A stretch of DNA of 64,000 nucleotides from Colocasia esculenta (GCA_014218235.1 CM024753.1:4278001-4342000); one strand, 5' to 3'. Shown: positions 23,758 through 36,187, counted from the first letter of the stretch. Translations and numbers: made by a program. The notes: generated from the letters alone by a model not told the origin.

Positions 23758-24857
23758 AGACAAACCGTGGCAGCACTGCTAGTCCCACCGTGATCGCCAG
23801 AGAAGAGGCTGTGGACGATCCGTTTCGCCTCCGGCCGTGTCCCCGTTGTCGACGGTGGATGTCCTCCGGGTGCTCGCGAACGTCACTGGTCTCTCGTTGG
23901 CGATGATGGATTGTTGGTTGACTTGGTTGACTCCCCGGTTGACTGAGGAGGAAACAAAGAGAACCAGAGATGAAAAGGGAGGTTTGTGATCGCCAGGGCC
24001 TTACCTGTGCCCAAGGAAGTACTTTGACCACGTTTTTTGTAGTAGCCTCACGCAGCAGGCGGAGATGGGGTTCCAACTTCTCCTTCTTCGGCCGGCCAAA
24101 GGAGGAGAGCTCCACGGTCACGTTCACAATATTCCTGCCACAAACAAACTTCTATTAAACTAAATGCAGTGTAGCAAATGTTCAGAAGGAAGAGAGGAAA
24201 GCCCAAAAGGCGAGTCCTGTACCGGTTGCGGACTTGAGAAGAGGGGTGGCAAATGCTATGACCACCCTTCTTCCCTCCGTTTTTGGTTGGGAAACCCCTT
24301 TCTAGGTGTGTAGGAAGGTGCCCTACATGCCTAGAGTGAGTGGGAAGGTGTGTGTAATATGCAATCTAACTAAAAGGTAAGTAAGAGAAGAGGGAGGGAA
24401 GGAGGTGTAGATCCTCGTTGTTGATGTTGCTGGCTCCTTGCAAGGCTCCTCCAGCTCCAAAGCAAGCCTTCTAGACGTCCCGAATGTGGAGAGAGTGAAG
24501 AGGATGAGTGGTGGAAGGTAGGGTAAGGTTTTCTCTCTCCTCTCTCAAAGCTTCAGCATAAGGACGTCCAGCCTCTCCCCCTTGGCTCAGAGGGCTCAAA
24601 GGGCTATTATATAGACAGTGGAGCTCGGGGTTGAGAGCCTTGGATGCTTAAGTGTGAAGAAACACACTTGCACACTTGGCAATCCTTGGCTAAATGCTCC
24701 AACCAATGGGTAGAGGCCATGTAGGATTTTTACTGGGTCAAGGGGGTGCCTAGGTGGCCCATATGCCCGTTGGGAACGACTACATGCGTTGCATGGCCGA
24801 GAGAATGGTGCAAGTGGGCTGGAATCTTGGGTTAGTTACGCAGACCAGGTAAACCCT

Positions 24858-24990
24858 CTTGACGTCCAGGGATCAGGCCGCCAACCTCATGCAGGTGTCC
24901 AGGGAGGTTGACGCCAACTTAGGTCAACGTCCATGGTGATTGCCGCCAACCAGTAGTCGGCGGCCATCGATGCTGCCGTCTACATGGGAT
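24858..24990. repeat. Palindrome cluster in the Tat LTR
   Basis: Four 22-nt units can be laid out, including GACGTC...GCCGCC, AACGTC...GCCGCC and GGCGGC-CATCGATGCT-GCCGTC. The words match those in LTRs A, D and F although the element belongs to another lineage. Confidence 0.75.
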
Positions 24991-25072
24991 CCGAGGCTGG
25001 TCAACAAATGGTCAAACGAAGCTTAATGGGCCAAAGAGCCTTGCGGGAGATGGGCCAAATCTCGCGTCTACA

Positions 25073-26082
25073 CCAGGTGTGGTCGTTGACTTATTGGCGT
25101 CCATGTAAGTTGACGTTTACCGTATGAACTTGGCGACAAGGGATATGAACGTCTAGCCTTGGCGGTCTGATTGGCGACAGCCATGTTGACGCCAACCTGT
25201 GCGACCTGCAGAATATAGTCTACCCGAGAGCAGTTCCCTCAGCTCAATCTCCCTCTCCCTTGCCCTGTTTTCATGCCTCTTGCTTCCCCACTACTCCCAA
25301 GAGTTGTATAAGGATAATTGGAGGAACGTGGAACGCGAGACGGTGACGAAAGGGCCAAGGAAACGCCGAACCGTGGTGCAATTGCCGAAGGAGCTCGCGG
25401 AGGATTCGGTGTGGATCGGGAGAATTTAGGAGGTTTAAGCATGTACTGAGGTAGGGAATGATCCCTTTCGTTCCTTTAGGACGTGATAATGCATCTGAAA
25501 CGCGTGAAACTGCATGATAATTGTGTTTTCGGGTAATGGTATCCATGCGGGCTACATGGGTGGTTTGAGCAATTTAACAATGGAAACATGTTGTTCTGAG
25601 TTAATTAGGATGTATGCATGCTAGAGGAAGTGTTTCCTCGTGTTTTCCCGCAGATTTTAGGGCCGAGAACACTTGTGGAGTAGGCCTAGGGTTTATGTGA
25701 GAACTGGTAGCCAAGGAGCTTGGCGTCAACATCGTTTGACGCCAGGTTCTTCAGCTGGGAGCTTAACGGCCAGATACCTTGCCGTTTATATCCTATCGAT
25801 GACAATCGGTGTTGTCGCCAGCATGTTTTTATGAAAATATTGTTATACCAGATATTTAGCGTTATCGAGTGGTGCAACGATAATTGTGGTGCACCTAGAG
25901 CTCGTGGTTTCTGAGATTAGCGTACTGGGTACGCAGTTGGCTGGTTCTTTACGTGTATGTGTGGTGTTCACGTGTAGTGGACTACTAGTGCACGCGGTTT
26001 ACGTGAGTCTTCACGTGGTTTGTGTGTGACGTGTACGTGGTTTTGTGTACGTGGCGAGTAGTACGATGCCTACCGTAGTTAC
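25073..26082 (+). repeat. 3' LTR of element A, segment 1
   Basis: Matches 10957-11966 of the 5' LTR, with palindrome clusters at 25078-25208 and 25710-25822. The first 162 bases are missing at the Tat junction. It is cut at 26082 by element B, with GTTAC (26078-26082) as target repeat. Confidence 0.9.
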
Positions 26083-26356
26083 TGTAACGTTCCGACCGTT
26101 CGGATCGTCATTGTGTGGTAGAGGAGGCCAGTGTGTGGCCGATGACTTGTGTGTGACAGGTGTTCTTCTCAAATTGTAAAATTTTGCCCAAAAGTATTAT
26201 CTGTTTCTCGATTTTTAACGCGACAGTGAGGGGTGTCGCGTTAGGATCACGACAGACCTTGGCGCCGCGTTCATGTCACAGCCGGTTTAAGTAAGTGTGT
26301 GCATGTCTGCCGCGTGTCACCGGCTAGGTGCTCGAGTGACGTCAGCAGGCTGATCG
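26083..26356 (+). repeat. 5' LTR of B, segment 1
   Basis: Carries a 22-nt unit with arms CGCGACA and TGTCGCG at 26219-26240. It is cut by solo LTR C within the same palindrome cluster. Confidence 0.9.
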
Positions 26357-29300
26357 TGTAACACCCCAGAAATTTAAAATGTTAAGAAAATAGAAATAAT
26401 TTGGTTAAAATACCTTAGGGTTGTTATTAAATTGTGATAATTAGATGATAGACTTAATTAGTGGTAATGAACGTTATCCCAGTATCGTACCTCGAAGTGC
26501 GTGCCTCCACAGGGCGATACCGGAAAACGACAACGAAATAAAAATCTGAGAACATCATAATTTCCAGAAAAATGTGGAGAAATTAAATATGTAATTATCT
26601 GAATTTTTCGACGTACGGATTTCAAGGTACAGTCAACGCGAGCATTTTTCGGGTGATTTTTCACCTAATGTAAAATAAAATCTAAAAATTGAATAAAAAT
26701 CACCATAATTTGTAAAACCATCACATTAGCTTATGGTAGAAATTTCAAGACAAACAGACATCATTTGGATATGTTTAGAGAAAGATCTTTAGGCCAGTTG
26801 AATTATGGGACAATTACGTGTTGTGATTTTCTGAAATTTCTGGAAACATACGTGGGCGACCCTGGGAAGGCCAGCACACCTATCTGGGAAGGTAACACGT
26901 TAGTTACCTATGTGTAACCACGAAGTGGCTTGCATGGGCTACGTGTCTAGGTAAAAAACCAAATGGTTTTTACCATGACACATTAGCCGTTGATGTGTCG
27001 CCGTGCATGGAAGGAACCTTGGGTATAAATATGCCCAATGGCCTTCGTAACCATTGTTCTATTTTTTCTTTCCCGTGATGCTGTTGCTGTGTTTACATAA
27101 CTCTTGAGTGAGATACGTAGCTGGAATTGCTGGCCTGGTGTTTACACCCTATCTTTACTTGGGCTAGCGCTGGAGCTGCTACAGGGGATACTGTAAGACT
27201 GGCAAAATAGACCTGGAGGATTCGGCTACACCTTCTTTACTGTTGGTTACTCTCTCAGCTGTTATACGTTGTGTTCTTGGGGGATTTCGACGCCAAGAAA
27301 GGATTTGTGCTATCCAGATAGGTAGGATTCAATCTTTGATTACCATCTTCTATTTTCCCTTCCTTACTAAGTCTTGGAATTCAATAGTCATCTTGACCTC
27401 ATGAGAACATGAGATTTAGTCAGCTTGTTTGATTACTTCTGTACTGTTGAGTCCATATGGTTGCTAATCAACACTCATGTCTTTAATTATAATCTTACGT
27501 ATTGGTAGGATTCTCTTCCTTCCTTTCTCAATCTTACCCACTTGATTTGTTGTGAAACCTCTTGTGTAAGCGTTCCAACCCTCAAACTGTTGCTTTAACT
27601 CTGTAAACACTCTTGGAAGTGTGTGTGTTTATCCTGTGGAACTTCTTGTTGAGTACATAATTCTTGTCATAAGAGTGTTCTCTCGGTATCATGTTGTGCT
27701 AAGTCTTAAGCTAATCATGTGCAGGATTCATTCCATCACTATCCCTTCTTGTGCCTTTCTCTTGAATTCCATGGTAGGATTAAGCTTCTCACTATGTTTA
27801 AGTAGTGTTCAATTTAGAAAAGCTACATATTGATTCTTTTTAATCCTTTTAAGTTCTCCTGATTACCTCTCCTTGATTCATTGGCTAATGGCATGTGGTA
27901 CCTTAAGCATGCTATTCTTCCAATCTGAAAACTCAGATTATTGCCAAATCTGAGAAGTCATGTTATTGATCATGATATTTTCAAAGTTTAGAAAATATGT
28001 CCATGTTAGGAACTAACATTCCATCATGTTTTAGTTAATCCCCAAGTCATAGGTAGTATAAATTATTTCCTTTGTTCAAGTTGTCTGAACCTAAAATCAT
28101 GTTGATTTCACTATGTAGAGTAGACTGAACCATAAGGGTTCCTTCTCCTTGGTGAAATTGATTCTTTGAGAGATCATGGAAGTCTCAAGTAAGTGTACTT
28201 GATGTATGATCAATGAGAAAAGTGTTTTCCATTAAATTCCCCTTGAGTTCAACTTCTTGTTAATCATTCATGTGGTTTATATTCCATGATTTTTCCCTCA
28301 TCTGTTGGTCATGTTACATTGATTTGTAAACCTGAAATCATACTTGTTCAAAGTCCTAATCATGTTAGGAATGTTATGAGAGTTGTATAGAACCATTTAG
28401 AGTTGATTCGGATGACCTTATGAGAGTTTACACAGGACCTGTCGACAGGCAAACCTCTTGCTGTCGACAGGAACCTATTTTCCAGAACCCTGAAATCATC
28501 CCTGTATGAAGCTGTCGACAGGCCCAAAGCTTGCTGTCGACAGATGCATACAGAACTGAAAATCCAGTTCTGGAAACCAGCCCCTGTCGACAGCAAGTTT
28601 TTGCATGTCGACAGGTGCTGACAGTGTCATGTTTCCAGCCATGTTTTGATCTATTCCTTGGTGCAAATCTTATCCTATTGTTCCAACTAATAGTCCACCT
28701 AAGTTTTGTGATTTCTACCACCTAAACACCTATTAAAACCAGTCATGTTACCTTCCTTTTCATCATGAATCATTCCTTCAAAGTTTCGAACAAAATCATC
28801 CTTGTGAGATCATCAATTTCTGAAATTATTGAAGGAACAAAGTTTCTTAATTCTTGTGTATGAACCTTGAGTGAATCGTGTGTGTCCTTGATTCATTATA
28901 AGAAAAATTGTGTTATGATGACGAGTTGCGAGTCTTTGGGACTCATTTGAGTAATATGCCTAGCAAATAAAGGGCTGGTTCGATCCTGGGGGAGCGCCCG
29001 AATTCGTCAGTGGCCGCGCGGGGATGATGAGGACAGTGGATGTTGGCATGCATCATTAAGTGGTTTGATTAGTCATCATAATACACATGTGTGTGTGAAT
29101 AAGTGCTTGATTCTAAACTTAAGTGACATCCTGAGTTATTGATCATGCTCCTATATTACCTTGGTTTTTCATGTGTTATTGAATTGACTCATTCGTTCAT
29201 AGCTTTGAACACTCATTGTTAATAATGTTCATGTTCTTATCTTGAGATCATACCTGTGAATCTTTCTTAATTCAAGGAATTGAATTCTACTGGGCTAGTT

Positions 29301-29568
29301 AGCTCATTAAATTCTACTATTTCAGGTATCTACAATTCTAGAAGGCGGGAACTTCGGGATTTGTGTGTGGAGAGATCAACCGTGGCGGCATTTTATTTTT
29401 GAGATTGTAAAGCAAGAATCATGTAACACCTATTGAATGGCAAATAATACATGTTATTTAGTGAAACTTCTGAGCAAATGTCCTATTCAGTTAGTTCAAT
29501 TGTACTCTTGATTTCCCGTTCGTTCACGTTCCGACATTTATGGGCATATTAAATGTCGTGACGTGACA
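26357..29568 (+). mobile_element. Solo LTR C (3212 bp), TSD GATCG
   Basis: Begins TGTAACACCCCAG and ends GTCGTGACGTGACA, between GATCG at 26352-26356 and 29569-29573. A TATA box lies near 27022 (GGTATAAATATG). There is a TACTGGGCTAG...AGCTCA stem-loop near 29287 followed by TTTCAGGTATC. No PBS, PPT or polyprotein is present, so it is a solo LTR. Its start is typical of Tekay/Del LTRs. Confidence 0.85.
28436..28622. repeat. Three pairs of CTGTCGACAG palindromes in LTR C
   Basis: Six GTCGACAG words arranged as three pairs; within pairs the spacers are 14, 14 and 13 nt, so the palindrome centres are 21-22 bp apart. Confidence 0.9.
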
Positions 29569-29573
29569 GATCG

Positions 29574-31066
29574 CGACAGCCTAGAGTGTCGCGTTCAGGT
29601 TGCGGTGGTGAAGAGCGTCGTATTCTTATCTGCGATGTGTTTTTAAGTAACCCTAGCAGAACAGAGCTGATAAAAGCTCTGCTCGGCCAGGGGTTTTGCT
29701 GTGGGAATTGTGGGCGATTTGTCTTGTTTGAGCTCGGTTTGACAAGTTCCCATCGCGAGGACGTTACGTGGAGCGGAGGGAACCTCGTACGAGCTTTGTT
29801 CTTCGCGTTCTTCGCAAAGGTAGGGAGATTTCCTATCGTTTGATCCTTGGATTGATCGTGTGGTGTAGATAATGCATTTACTGCTTTCTAAACAGTAGAT
29901 GGTATGTGTAGGGACACATTAAAGCATGAAAATGGACTGAAACTATAGGTTTTAATGAGTTTGGGTAATCCGGATGATGGATTCCGGAGCAGCGTTCACA
30001 CCTGCTAACGCGGTTGCTCTTAGAGCCGCAATCAGGTCGCGACGCCTCGAGCGGTCACGTTCTGAAGGCGGTCTGTCGTGCCGCCACGACAGCAGCCAAA
30101 TGTTGTCATTCGAGCATAAATGTAAGTGTGTGATTATCTGTTCAGCGTGATTTATGTTATGTGATGATAGTAGGAGGTGCATTGGCACTCTCTCTACGCT
30201 GTGGGAGCGTGTGGTGTGTGGTTTTCTTGGTGTTAATGTGGTTTACGTGGAGGTTTCACGTGGCTTATGCGTTGTGCACATGGTTTCTGTGTACGTGGCG
30301 TGTAGTTTGACGCCTTCCGTGGATACCTCTTCAGTTGGGAGCCTCAGGTTTTGTGTGAGCCAGGTACGTGAGTGCTCGGGGCTTGTCCCGGTACTGGGTA
30401 CCGACGAGGTCTTGTCGTCTTCCTAGACACCCTCACTCTTGTGTTAAGTAGTACGTCCGGCTGAGGGAAAGACGACAGTGGGACAGCGACTAGAGAGAGT
30501 TTGTTGTGTTGTCGCTTGTAGTGCGCTCATAGTTGGGGGAGACGGACACCAGTAGACGTACTGGACCCCAGCTAGTCCTGTTTTCTAGTGTCTTACTTTA
30601 GGGAGTTCAGGCCAGAATCCCTAAAGATGCCAGGCATGGGCCTGCGAGGTGTGTGACCTGCAGGTTGTGGTGGTTTAGTTTGACTCCACAGTTCTTGTAC
30701 TTGTTTAGTGGAGCGGCAGCTGGACCTTTCGTCTGTCACTGCGAGACTGAGAGGTGGTTCTGTGTTGTTTGTCCGGGTCAGTAACTGGTGTCGCGAACCA
30801 GTTGACGTGACTCGAGTGTGGCGTTTCTCTACAGTAGCTCGTGCACCTGCTTGGTTTTTGTTGTTTATTTATTTACGTTGATTCCTGTTAAGCAGCAAAG
30901 GGTAAGTGGCATTTACAGTTTTATATCCTGCTAGATAATGTTGTAAATTGTTAGTGTAGCATTTCCTGCTTTGCTACTTTTGTTGGTTTGCTCGGTTTCT
31001 AGGGAATTTTCCCTACTGAGCCAGTGACACGTGAGGCTCACCCCTACCTTCTACCAGGTGAGGGAG
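29574..31066 (+). repeat. 5' LTR of B, segment 2
   Basis: Continues LTR B after solo LTR C. A 22-nt unit with arms CGCGACA and TGTCGCG spans 29572-29593, and more units occur around 30020-30095. It ends at the insertion site of B2. Confidence 0.9.
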
Positions 31067-33146
31067 TGTAACGTACCGACCGTTCGGATCGTTGTTGTGT
31101 GGTAATGGAGGCCAGTGTGTGGCTGATGACTTGTGCGTGACAGGTGTTCTTCTCAAGTTGTAAGATTTTGCCCAAAAATATTCTCTGTTTCTCGGTTTTT
31201 ATCGCGTCAGTGAGGGGCGTCGCGTTATGATCACGACAGACCTTGGCGTCACGTTCATGTCACCGCCGGTTTAAGTGAACGTGTGCATGTCTGCCGCGTG
31301 TCACCGGCTGGGAGCTCGGGTGACGTCAGCAGGCTGATCGCGACAGCCTAGAGTGTCGCGTTCAGGTCGCGGTTGTGAAGAACGTCGCGTTCTTACCTGC
31401 GATATGTTTTTAAGTAACCCTAGCAGAACAGAGCTGGTGAAAGCTCTGCTCGGTCACGGGGATTTGCTGTGGGGATTTCTTGGTGATTTGGCTTGTTAGA
31501 GCTTGTTTTGACAAGCTCCCATTGCGAGGACGTTTCGTGGAGCGGAGGGAACCTCGTACAGCCTTCGTTCTTCGCATTCTTCACGAAGGTAGGGAGATTT
31601 CCTATCGTTTGATCTATGGTTTGATCGTGTGGTGTGGATAATGCGTTTACTGCTTTCCAAACAGTAGATGGCATGTGTAGGGATACATTAAAGCATGTAA
31701 ATGGACTGAAACTACAGGTTTTAATGAGTTTTGGGTGATCCGGATGGTGGATTCCGGACCAGGGTTTGCACCTGCTATCGCGGTCGCTCTGAGAGCCGCG
31801 ACCAGGTCGCGACACCCCGAACTGTCGCGTTCTGAAGGCGACCTATCGTGCCGTCGCGATAGCAACCGAAGGTTGCTAACTAAGAAAAACAGTCAAGTGT
31901 ATGATTATCTGTTTAGTGTAGATGTGTTTCATGATGTTAGTGGAGGTGCATTAGCACCCTTTTTATGCTCGAGGAGCATGTGGTGTGTGATTTATAGAGT
32001 GTTACGTGGTTTGTATGGAGGTTTCACGTGGTTTGCTCGTTGTGCACAAGGTTTCAGTGTACGTTGCTTGTAATTTGACGCCTTCCGTGGATACCTCTTC
32101 AGTTGGGAGCCCCAGGTTTTGTGTGAGCCAGGCACGTGAGTGCTCGGGGCTTGTCCCGGTACTGAGTACCGACGAGGTCTTGTCGTCTTCCTGGACACCC
32201 TCACTCTTGTGTTGAGTAGTACGTCCGGCTGAGGGAAAGACGGCAGTGGGACAACGACTAGAGAGAGTTTGTTGTGTTGTCGCTTGTAGCGCACTCGTAG
32301 TTGGGGGAGACGGACACCAGTAGACGTACTGGACCCCAGCTAGTCTTGTTTTCCAGTGTCTCACTTTAGGGAGCTCAGGCCAGAGTCCCTAAAGGTGCCA
32401 GGCATGGGCCTGCGAGGTGTGTGACTTGCAGGTTGTGGTGGTTTAGTTGGACTCCACAGTTCTTTGTACTTGTTTAGTGGAGCGGCAGCTGGACTTTTCG
32501 TCTGTGGCTGCGAGGTTGAGAGGTAGTCCTGTGTTGTTTGTCCGAGTCAGTAACTGGTGTCGCGAACCAGTTGACGTGGCTCGAGTGTGGCGTTTCTTTA
32601 CAGTAGCTCGTGCACTTGCTTGGTTTTGCTGTTTATTTATTTACGTTGATTCATGTTAAGCAGCAAAAGGGTAAGTGGTATTTACAATTTTATATCTTGC
32701 TAAATAATATTGTAAATTGTTAGCATAATATTTCTTGCTTTGCTACCTGTATATGTTTGCTCGGTTTTTAGGGAGTTTCCCTACTGAGCCAGTGACTTGA
32801 GAGGCTCACCCCTACCTCCTACCAGGTGAGGGAGATCCAGAGATTTCATGCCCGTCGTCCAGTGGAGGGTCAGCACCACCAGCAGTGTAATATTACTTTT
32901 ATGTTGTTCACCTCGGGGTATGCCCCAGGTTCTGTTGTAGTTTGGTTACAGTTGAACTATGGCTATGTATATTCATGTAAATATTGGTGAGATTGATGGA
33001 TCTTATGAATACTACAGTTGATTTCTTTATGTTTTTACGGACTAGTGGTTTGATATCCCTTGCGAGGCTTCGGCCCGTTCGCGGGAGGCGGACTTGAGTT
33101 AGGCTCGTTATTAGGTTAACGGGTCTGAGCAGCGAGGACCGTCACA
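31067..33146 (+). mobile_element. Solo LTR B2 (2080 bp) inserted in an LTR of its own family, TSD GGGAG
   Basis: Starts TGTAACGTACCGACC and ends GGACCGTCACA, between GGGAG at 31062-31066 and 33147-33151. Palindrome units occur at 31200-31400 and 31787-31865 (CGCGACA...TGTCGCG), and the TACTGAGCC...GGCTCACCCC stem-loop is near 32785. It is not followed by a PBS. Confidence 0.92.
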
Positions 33147-33151
33147 GGGAG

Positions 33152-33464
33152 ACCTGGAGATTTCGTGCCCGTCTTCTAGTGGAGGGTCTGCACCACCAGC
33201 AGTGTAATTTTACTTTTCTGTTGTTCACCTCGGGGTATGCCCCAGGTTTTGTTGTAGTCTGGTTACAGTTGTGCTATGGCTATGTATATTTCATGTAAAT
33301 TCTTGTGAGATTGTTATATCTTATGAGCAATTAAGTTGGTTCCTTTATGTTTTTACGAATATTTGGTTTGATATCCCTTGCGAGGCTTCGGCCCGTTCGC
33401 GGGAGGCGGACTAATGTTAGACTCGCTGTTAGGTTAACGGGTCTGAACAGCGAGGACCGTCACA
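33152..33464 (+). repeat. 5' LTR of B, segment 3
   Basis: The terminal 313 bases of the LTR, ending GGACCGTCACA directly before the PBS. Includes GGCCCGTTCGCGGGAGG. Confidence 0.9.
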
Positions 33465-33466
33465 AT

Positions 33467-33478
33467 TGGTATCAGAGC
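33467..33478 (+). other. Primer binding site of element B
   Basis: TGGTATCAGAGC, initiator tRNA-Met type, two bases after the LTR. Confidence 0.92.
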
Positions 33479-33616
33479 AAGTTCCGTAAGAGTATAAAGG
33501 AATTGGAAAATTTCATAGCCATGTCTATACTGTAGTCCACTGCTGGTAGTGACCCTGATTTTGAATTGATTTATTGTGTATGGTATTGTTGGAATGATGT
33601 ATGTGCAGGAATAGTA

Positions 33617-34848
33617 ATGGCTGAAAGGGGAAATGTGGGAGATGAAGGAGAAGGGGCAGGAGGAGATCCTACGCAAAGGATGATAGAGAGAATCTGGGAG
33701 AGTCTGACAGAAATTTGGGTAAGACTGGACCAGCAACCACCGGTACAGCCAGCGGTAGCAGTACCACCATTTCCAGAGGAGGCAATACCAGTAGCTCCAG
33801 TTCCACCCCTACCCAGAGTAGAGGTACCTCCTGTAGTACCTGTACAACCGGTAGTTCTAGTGAGACCAGCTACTGGAGAGGAGACTACGGTTCTTGTGGA
33901 GCGATTTTTGAGGTTGCAGCCCCCTACATATCCAGGAGGTCCCAATCCAGATACGGCAGAGCACTGGATACATGAGATTGAAAGGGTATTTGCAATAATG
34001 AGGTGTCCTCAGGAAGATAGAGTGCTTCTTGCAGCATACCAGTTACGAGGGTTTGCACAAGAATGGTGGCGACTGAAGATGCAGACAGTTTTTCCAGGCA
34101 GGACGGAGGACTTGAATATCAGATGGTTTTTAATGATTCTTTCTTCCCAATACAAATTCAGCAGATGAAGAAAGAACAGTTTAGGACACTTCAGCAAGGG
34201 AACCTCTCAGTACTTGAATATCAGATGAGATTTATAGCCTTGAGTAGGTATGCCCCATATGTAGTGACGGATAACAATATGATGGTGGAATACTTTATTC
34301 GAGGTCTGAGGCCAGAATTACAAGATGCAGTAATCCCATTGATGTGTAGAACAGTGGAAGAGGCAGCTCAGCGAGCAGCAATACTTGAGAGGACTGTTCG
34401 GGCCAGGCAGGGGCAATCTCAGACAGGTGGATTAGGCTCAGGTAGTTTCCGGCATCCGCAATCGTCAGGAGGAATTGGTAAGGGGAAAGCACCTTCCGGA
34501 GCTTTATCATCATCTGGAATAGGAAAATGGGGCAAGCAGATCAAGAAATTCTTTCAAGGAGGCCGTGATAGAGGTAGGCAGTAGAGTTTTCAGCATGGAG
34601 GTTTTCAGCAGGGCCGTGGTTATAGGCCATCAGTTCCAAAAGAATCTCAGCAGAGTACGGCAGGACAGCCGATGGTACCTTCAAGTTTTAGATGTTATAA
34701 TTGTGGGCAGCCAGGACATTTAGCAAGGAATTGTCCGTACCCTCGGGAGTAGACTTATGGTAGAGGGACTCAGCAACAACAGCAGCCTTTTCAGCGGCCA
34801 GCAGAGCAGGGCAGAAGTGTACCATATCAAAGAGGAGGACGAGGTCGA
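33617..34848 (+). pseudogene. gag of element B with CCHC zinc knuckle
   Basis: Starts MAERGNVGDEGEGAGG, then a Pro/Val-rich linker and the capsid motifs FLRLQPPTYPGG, DTAEHWIHEIERVF and LRGFAQEWWRLKMQ. A frameshift follows GRTED near 34110, where a few codons are deleted relative to element A. Gag resumes with FNDSFFPIQIQQMKKEQF and MMVEYFIRGLRPEL. Stops follow GRDRGRQ (34582) and CPYPRE (34750). Between them CYNCGQPGHLARNC (34693-34734) is an intact CX2CX4HX4C nucleic-acid-binding knuckle. It would package genomic RNA in the cytoplasmic particle, but cannot be made as one protein here. Confidence 0.9.
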
Positions 34849-35502
34849 GTGATGGCCATTACCAGAGCTCAAGCGGAGGCATCTAATCTTATTGAAGGTA
34901 TACTACCTTTCTTTGATTATACTTCTAGAGTATTAATTGATCCGGGTGCTTCCCATTCATTTATTTCCGAAGATTTCTTGGATAGCATGGTACTTTCTTT
35001 AGAAGAAAAGTCTTGTGAATTGGTAGTGGAAATTTTTTCTGGAGGGTATTTGTTGACTTCCTGCTATTTAGAAAATGTCCCGATAGTAATCCATGGGAAT
35101 CAAATGCCAGCAAGATTGTATGCTCTAACATTGAAAGAATATGATGTGATTTTGGGGATGGATTGGTTAGAGGCCTACGGGGCAATGGTTGATTGTAGAA
35201 AGAAGAGAGTTAGATTTTGCAGACCTGGTGGTGAAGTGTTTGAATTTCAAGGTATGCCTTTTTACGCTCCCAAGTTTATTATTTCTGCACTTAGAGCTAG
35301 AAAGTTAATTAATGCGGGATGTGTAGCGTACCTTGCTTCTGTTAGTCTTGTTGAATCTAATAAATCTGTAGATTCAGTACCTGTGGTTAGAGAATTTGTA
35401 GATGTGTTTCCAGATGAGTTGCCAGGGCTAGCTCCGCGCAGAGAGGTAGACTTCACAACTGAATTGCAACCAGGCAGTTTGCCGATTTCCAAAGCTCCAT
35501 AA
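34849..35502 (+). pseudogene. Protease region of element B
   Basis: Open from MAITRAQAEASNL to a stop in place of the APYRMAPAEL joint with RT. VLIDPGASHSFISEDFL is the retropepsin active-site region, with the catalytic Asp followed by Pro instead of the common Ser. It continues with YDVILGMDWLEAYGA and PDVFPDELPGL-type sequence (VDVFPDELPGLAP), the usual bridge to RT in Tekay/Del elements. Confidence 0.88.
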
Positions 35503-36187
35503 TGAATGGCTCCAGCAGAACTGAAAGAGTTAAAGAAACAATTACAAGAATTATTAGAAAAAGGTTTTATTAGGCCTAGTCAATCACCTTGGGGAGCGCC
35601 AGTGTTATTTGTCAGAAAGAAAGATGGCAGTTTAATGATGTGTATAGACTACATGCAGCTGAATAAAGTTACAATTAAGAATAAGTATCCACTTCCTAGA
35701 ATTGATGATTTATTTGATCAACTGCAGTCAGCCAAAGTATTTTCCAAGATAGATTTGAGATCAGGATATCATCAATTGCGAATCAGAGAAGAAGATATTG
35801 AGAAGTCAGCTTTCCGAACTAGATATGGACACTATGAGTTTGTGGTGATGCCTTTTGGATTGACAAATGCACCTGCATCATTTATGAATTTGATGAATAG
35901 AATATTTCATCAGTATTTAGATCAATTTATAGTGGTCTTTATTGATGATATATTGGTTTATTCAGCATCAAAAAAGAGCATGTAGATCATTTGCGGATTA
36001 CTTTGCAGATATTGAGAGATCATCAGTTATTTGCTAAGTTTAGTAAATGTGAGTTCTGGTTGAAGGAAATTCAGTTTCTGGGTCATGTGATATCAGGTGA
36101 GGGCATTGCAGTGGATCCAGCCAAAGTCGAAGCAGTAATGAAATGGGATGAGCCAAGGACTGTGTCTTAAATTAGAGTTTTCTGGGT
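35503..36187 (+). pseudogene. Reverse transcriptase of element B
   Basis: Contains PSQSPWGAPVLFVRKKDGS, the fingers motif KVFSKIDLRSGYHQLRI with its catalytic Asp, FVVMPFGLTNAPASFM, and the catalytic FIDDILVYS. A one-base frameshift at KKSM (near 35975) and a TAA at about 36166 break the thumb. The frame continues as CEFWLKEIQFLGHVISGEG. Plant Ty3/Gypsy RT would copy the element's RNA to DNA; the palm motifs are intact but the frame is not. Confidence 0.92.

Larger units (their letters stand above)
18999..25072 (-). mobile_element. Truncated Tat/Ogre-type Ty3/Gypsy element (5' part)
   Basis: Read from right to left: LTR start TGTAGACGCGAG at 25072, leader, gag, protease, G-patch-like motif, acidic linker and the start of RT, cut at 18999. 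The rest of pol and the 3' LTR are gone. The downstream host sequence resumes in A's 3' LTR with its first 162 bases missing, so the deletion took material from both elements. There is no chromodomain or Tekay-like gag, and the zinc-finger and protease motifs fit the Tat lineage. Confidence 0.75.
23101..25072 (-). repeat. Tat element: 5' LTR and leader
   Basis: Non-coding. The LTR starts TGTAGACGCGAG at 25072. The inner LTR end and PBS could not be located with confidence. Palindrome clusters occur at 24858-24990 and 23587-23757. The 3' part near 23280-23420 has a CTCGGGGATTCCCTCTCGGG-like stretch. Confidence 0.6.

Noticed and set aside
29574..33464. Two tandem truncated LTRs upstream of gag B
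   Set aside because: GGGAG repeats and the exact 2080-bp length of both reconstructed LTRs show one LTR with another inserted in it.
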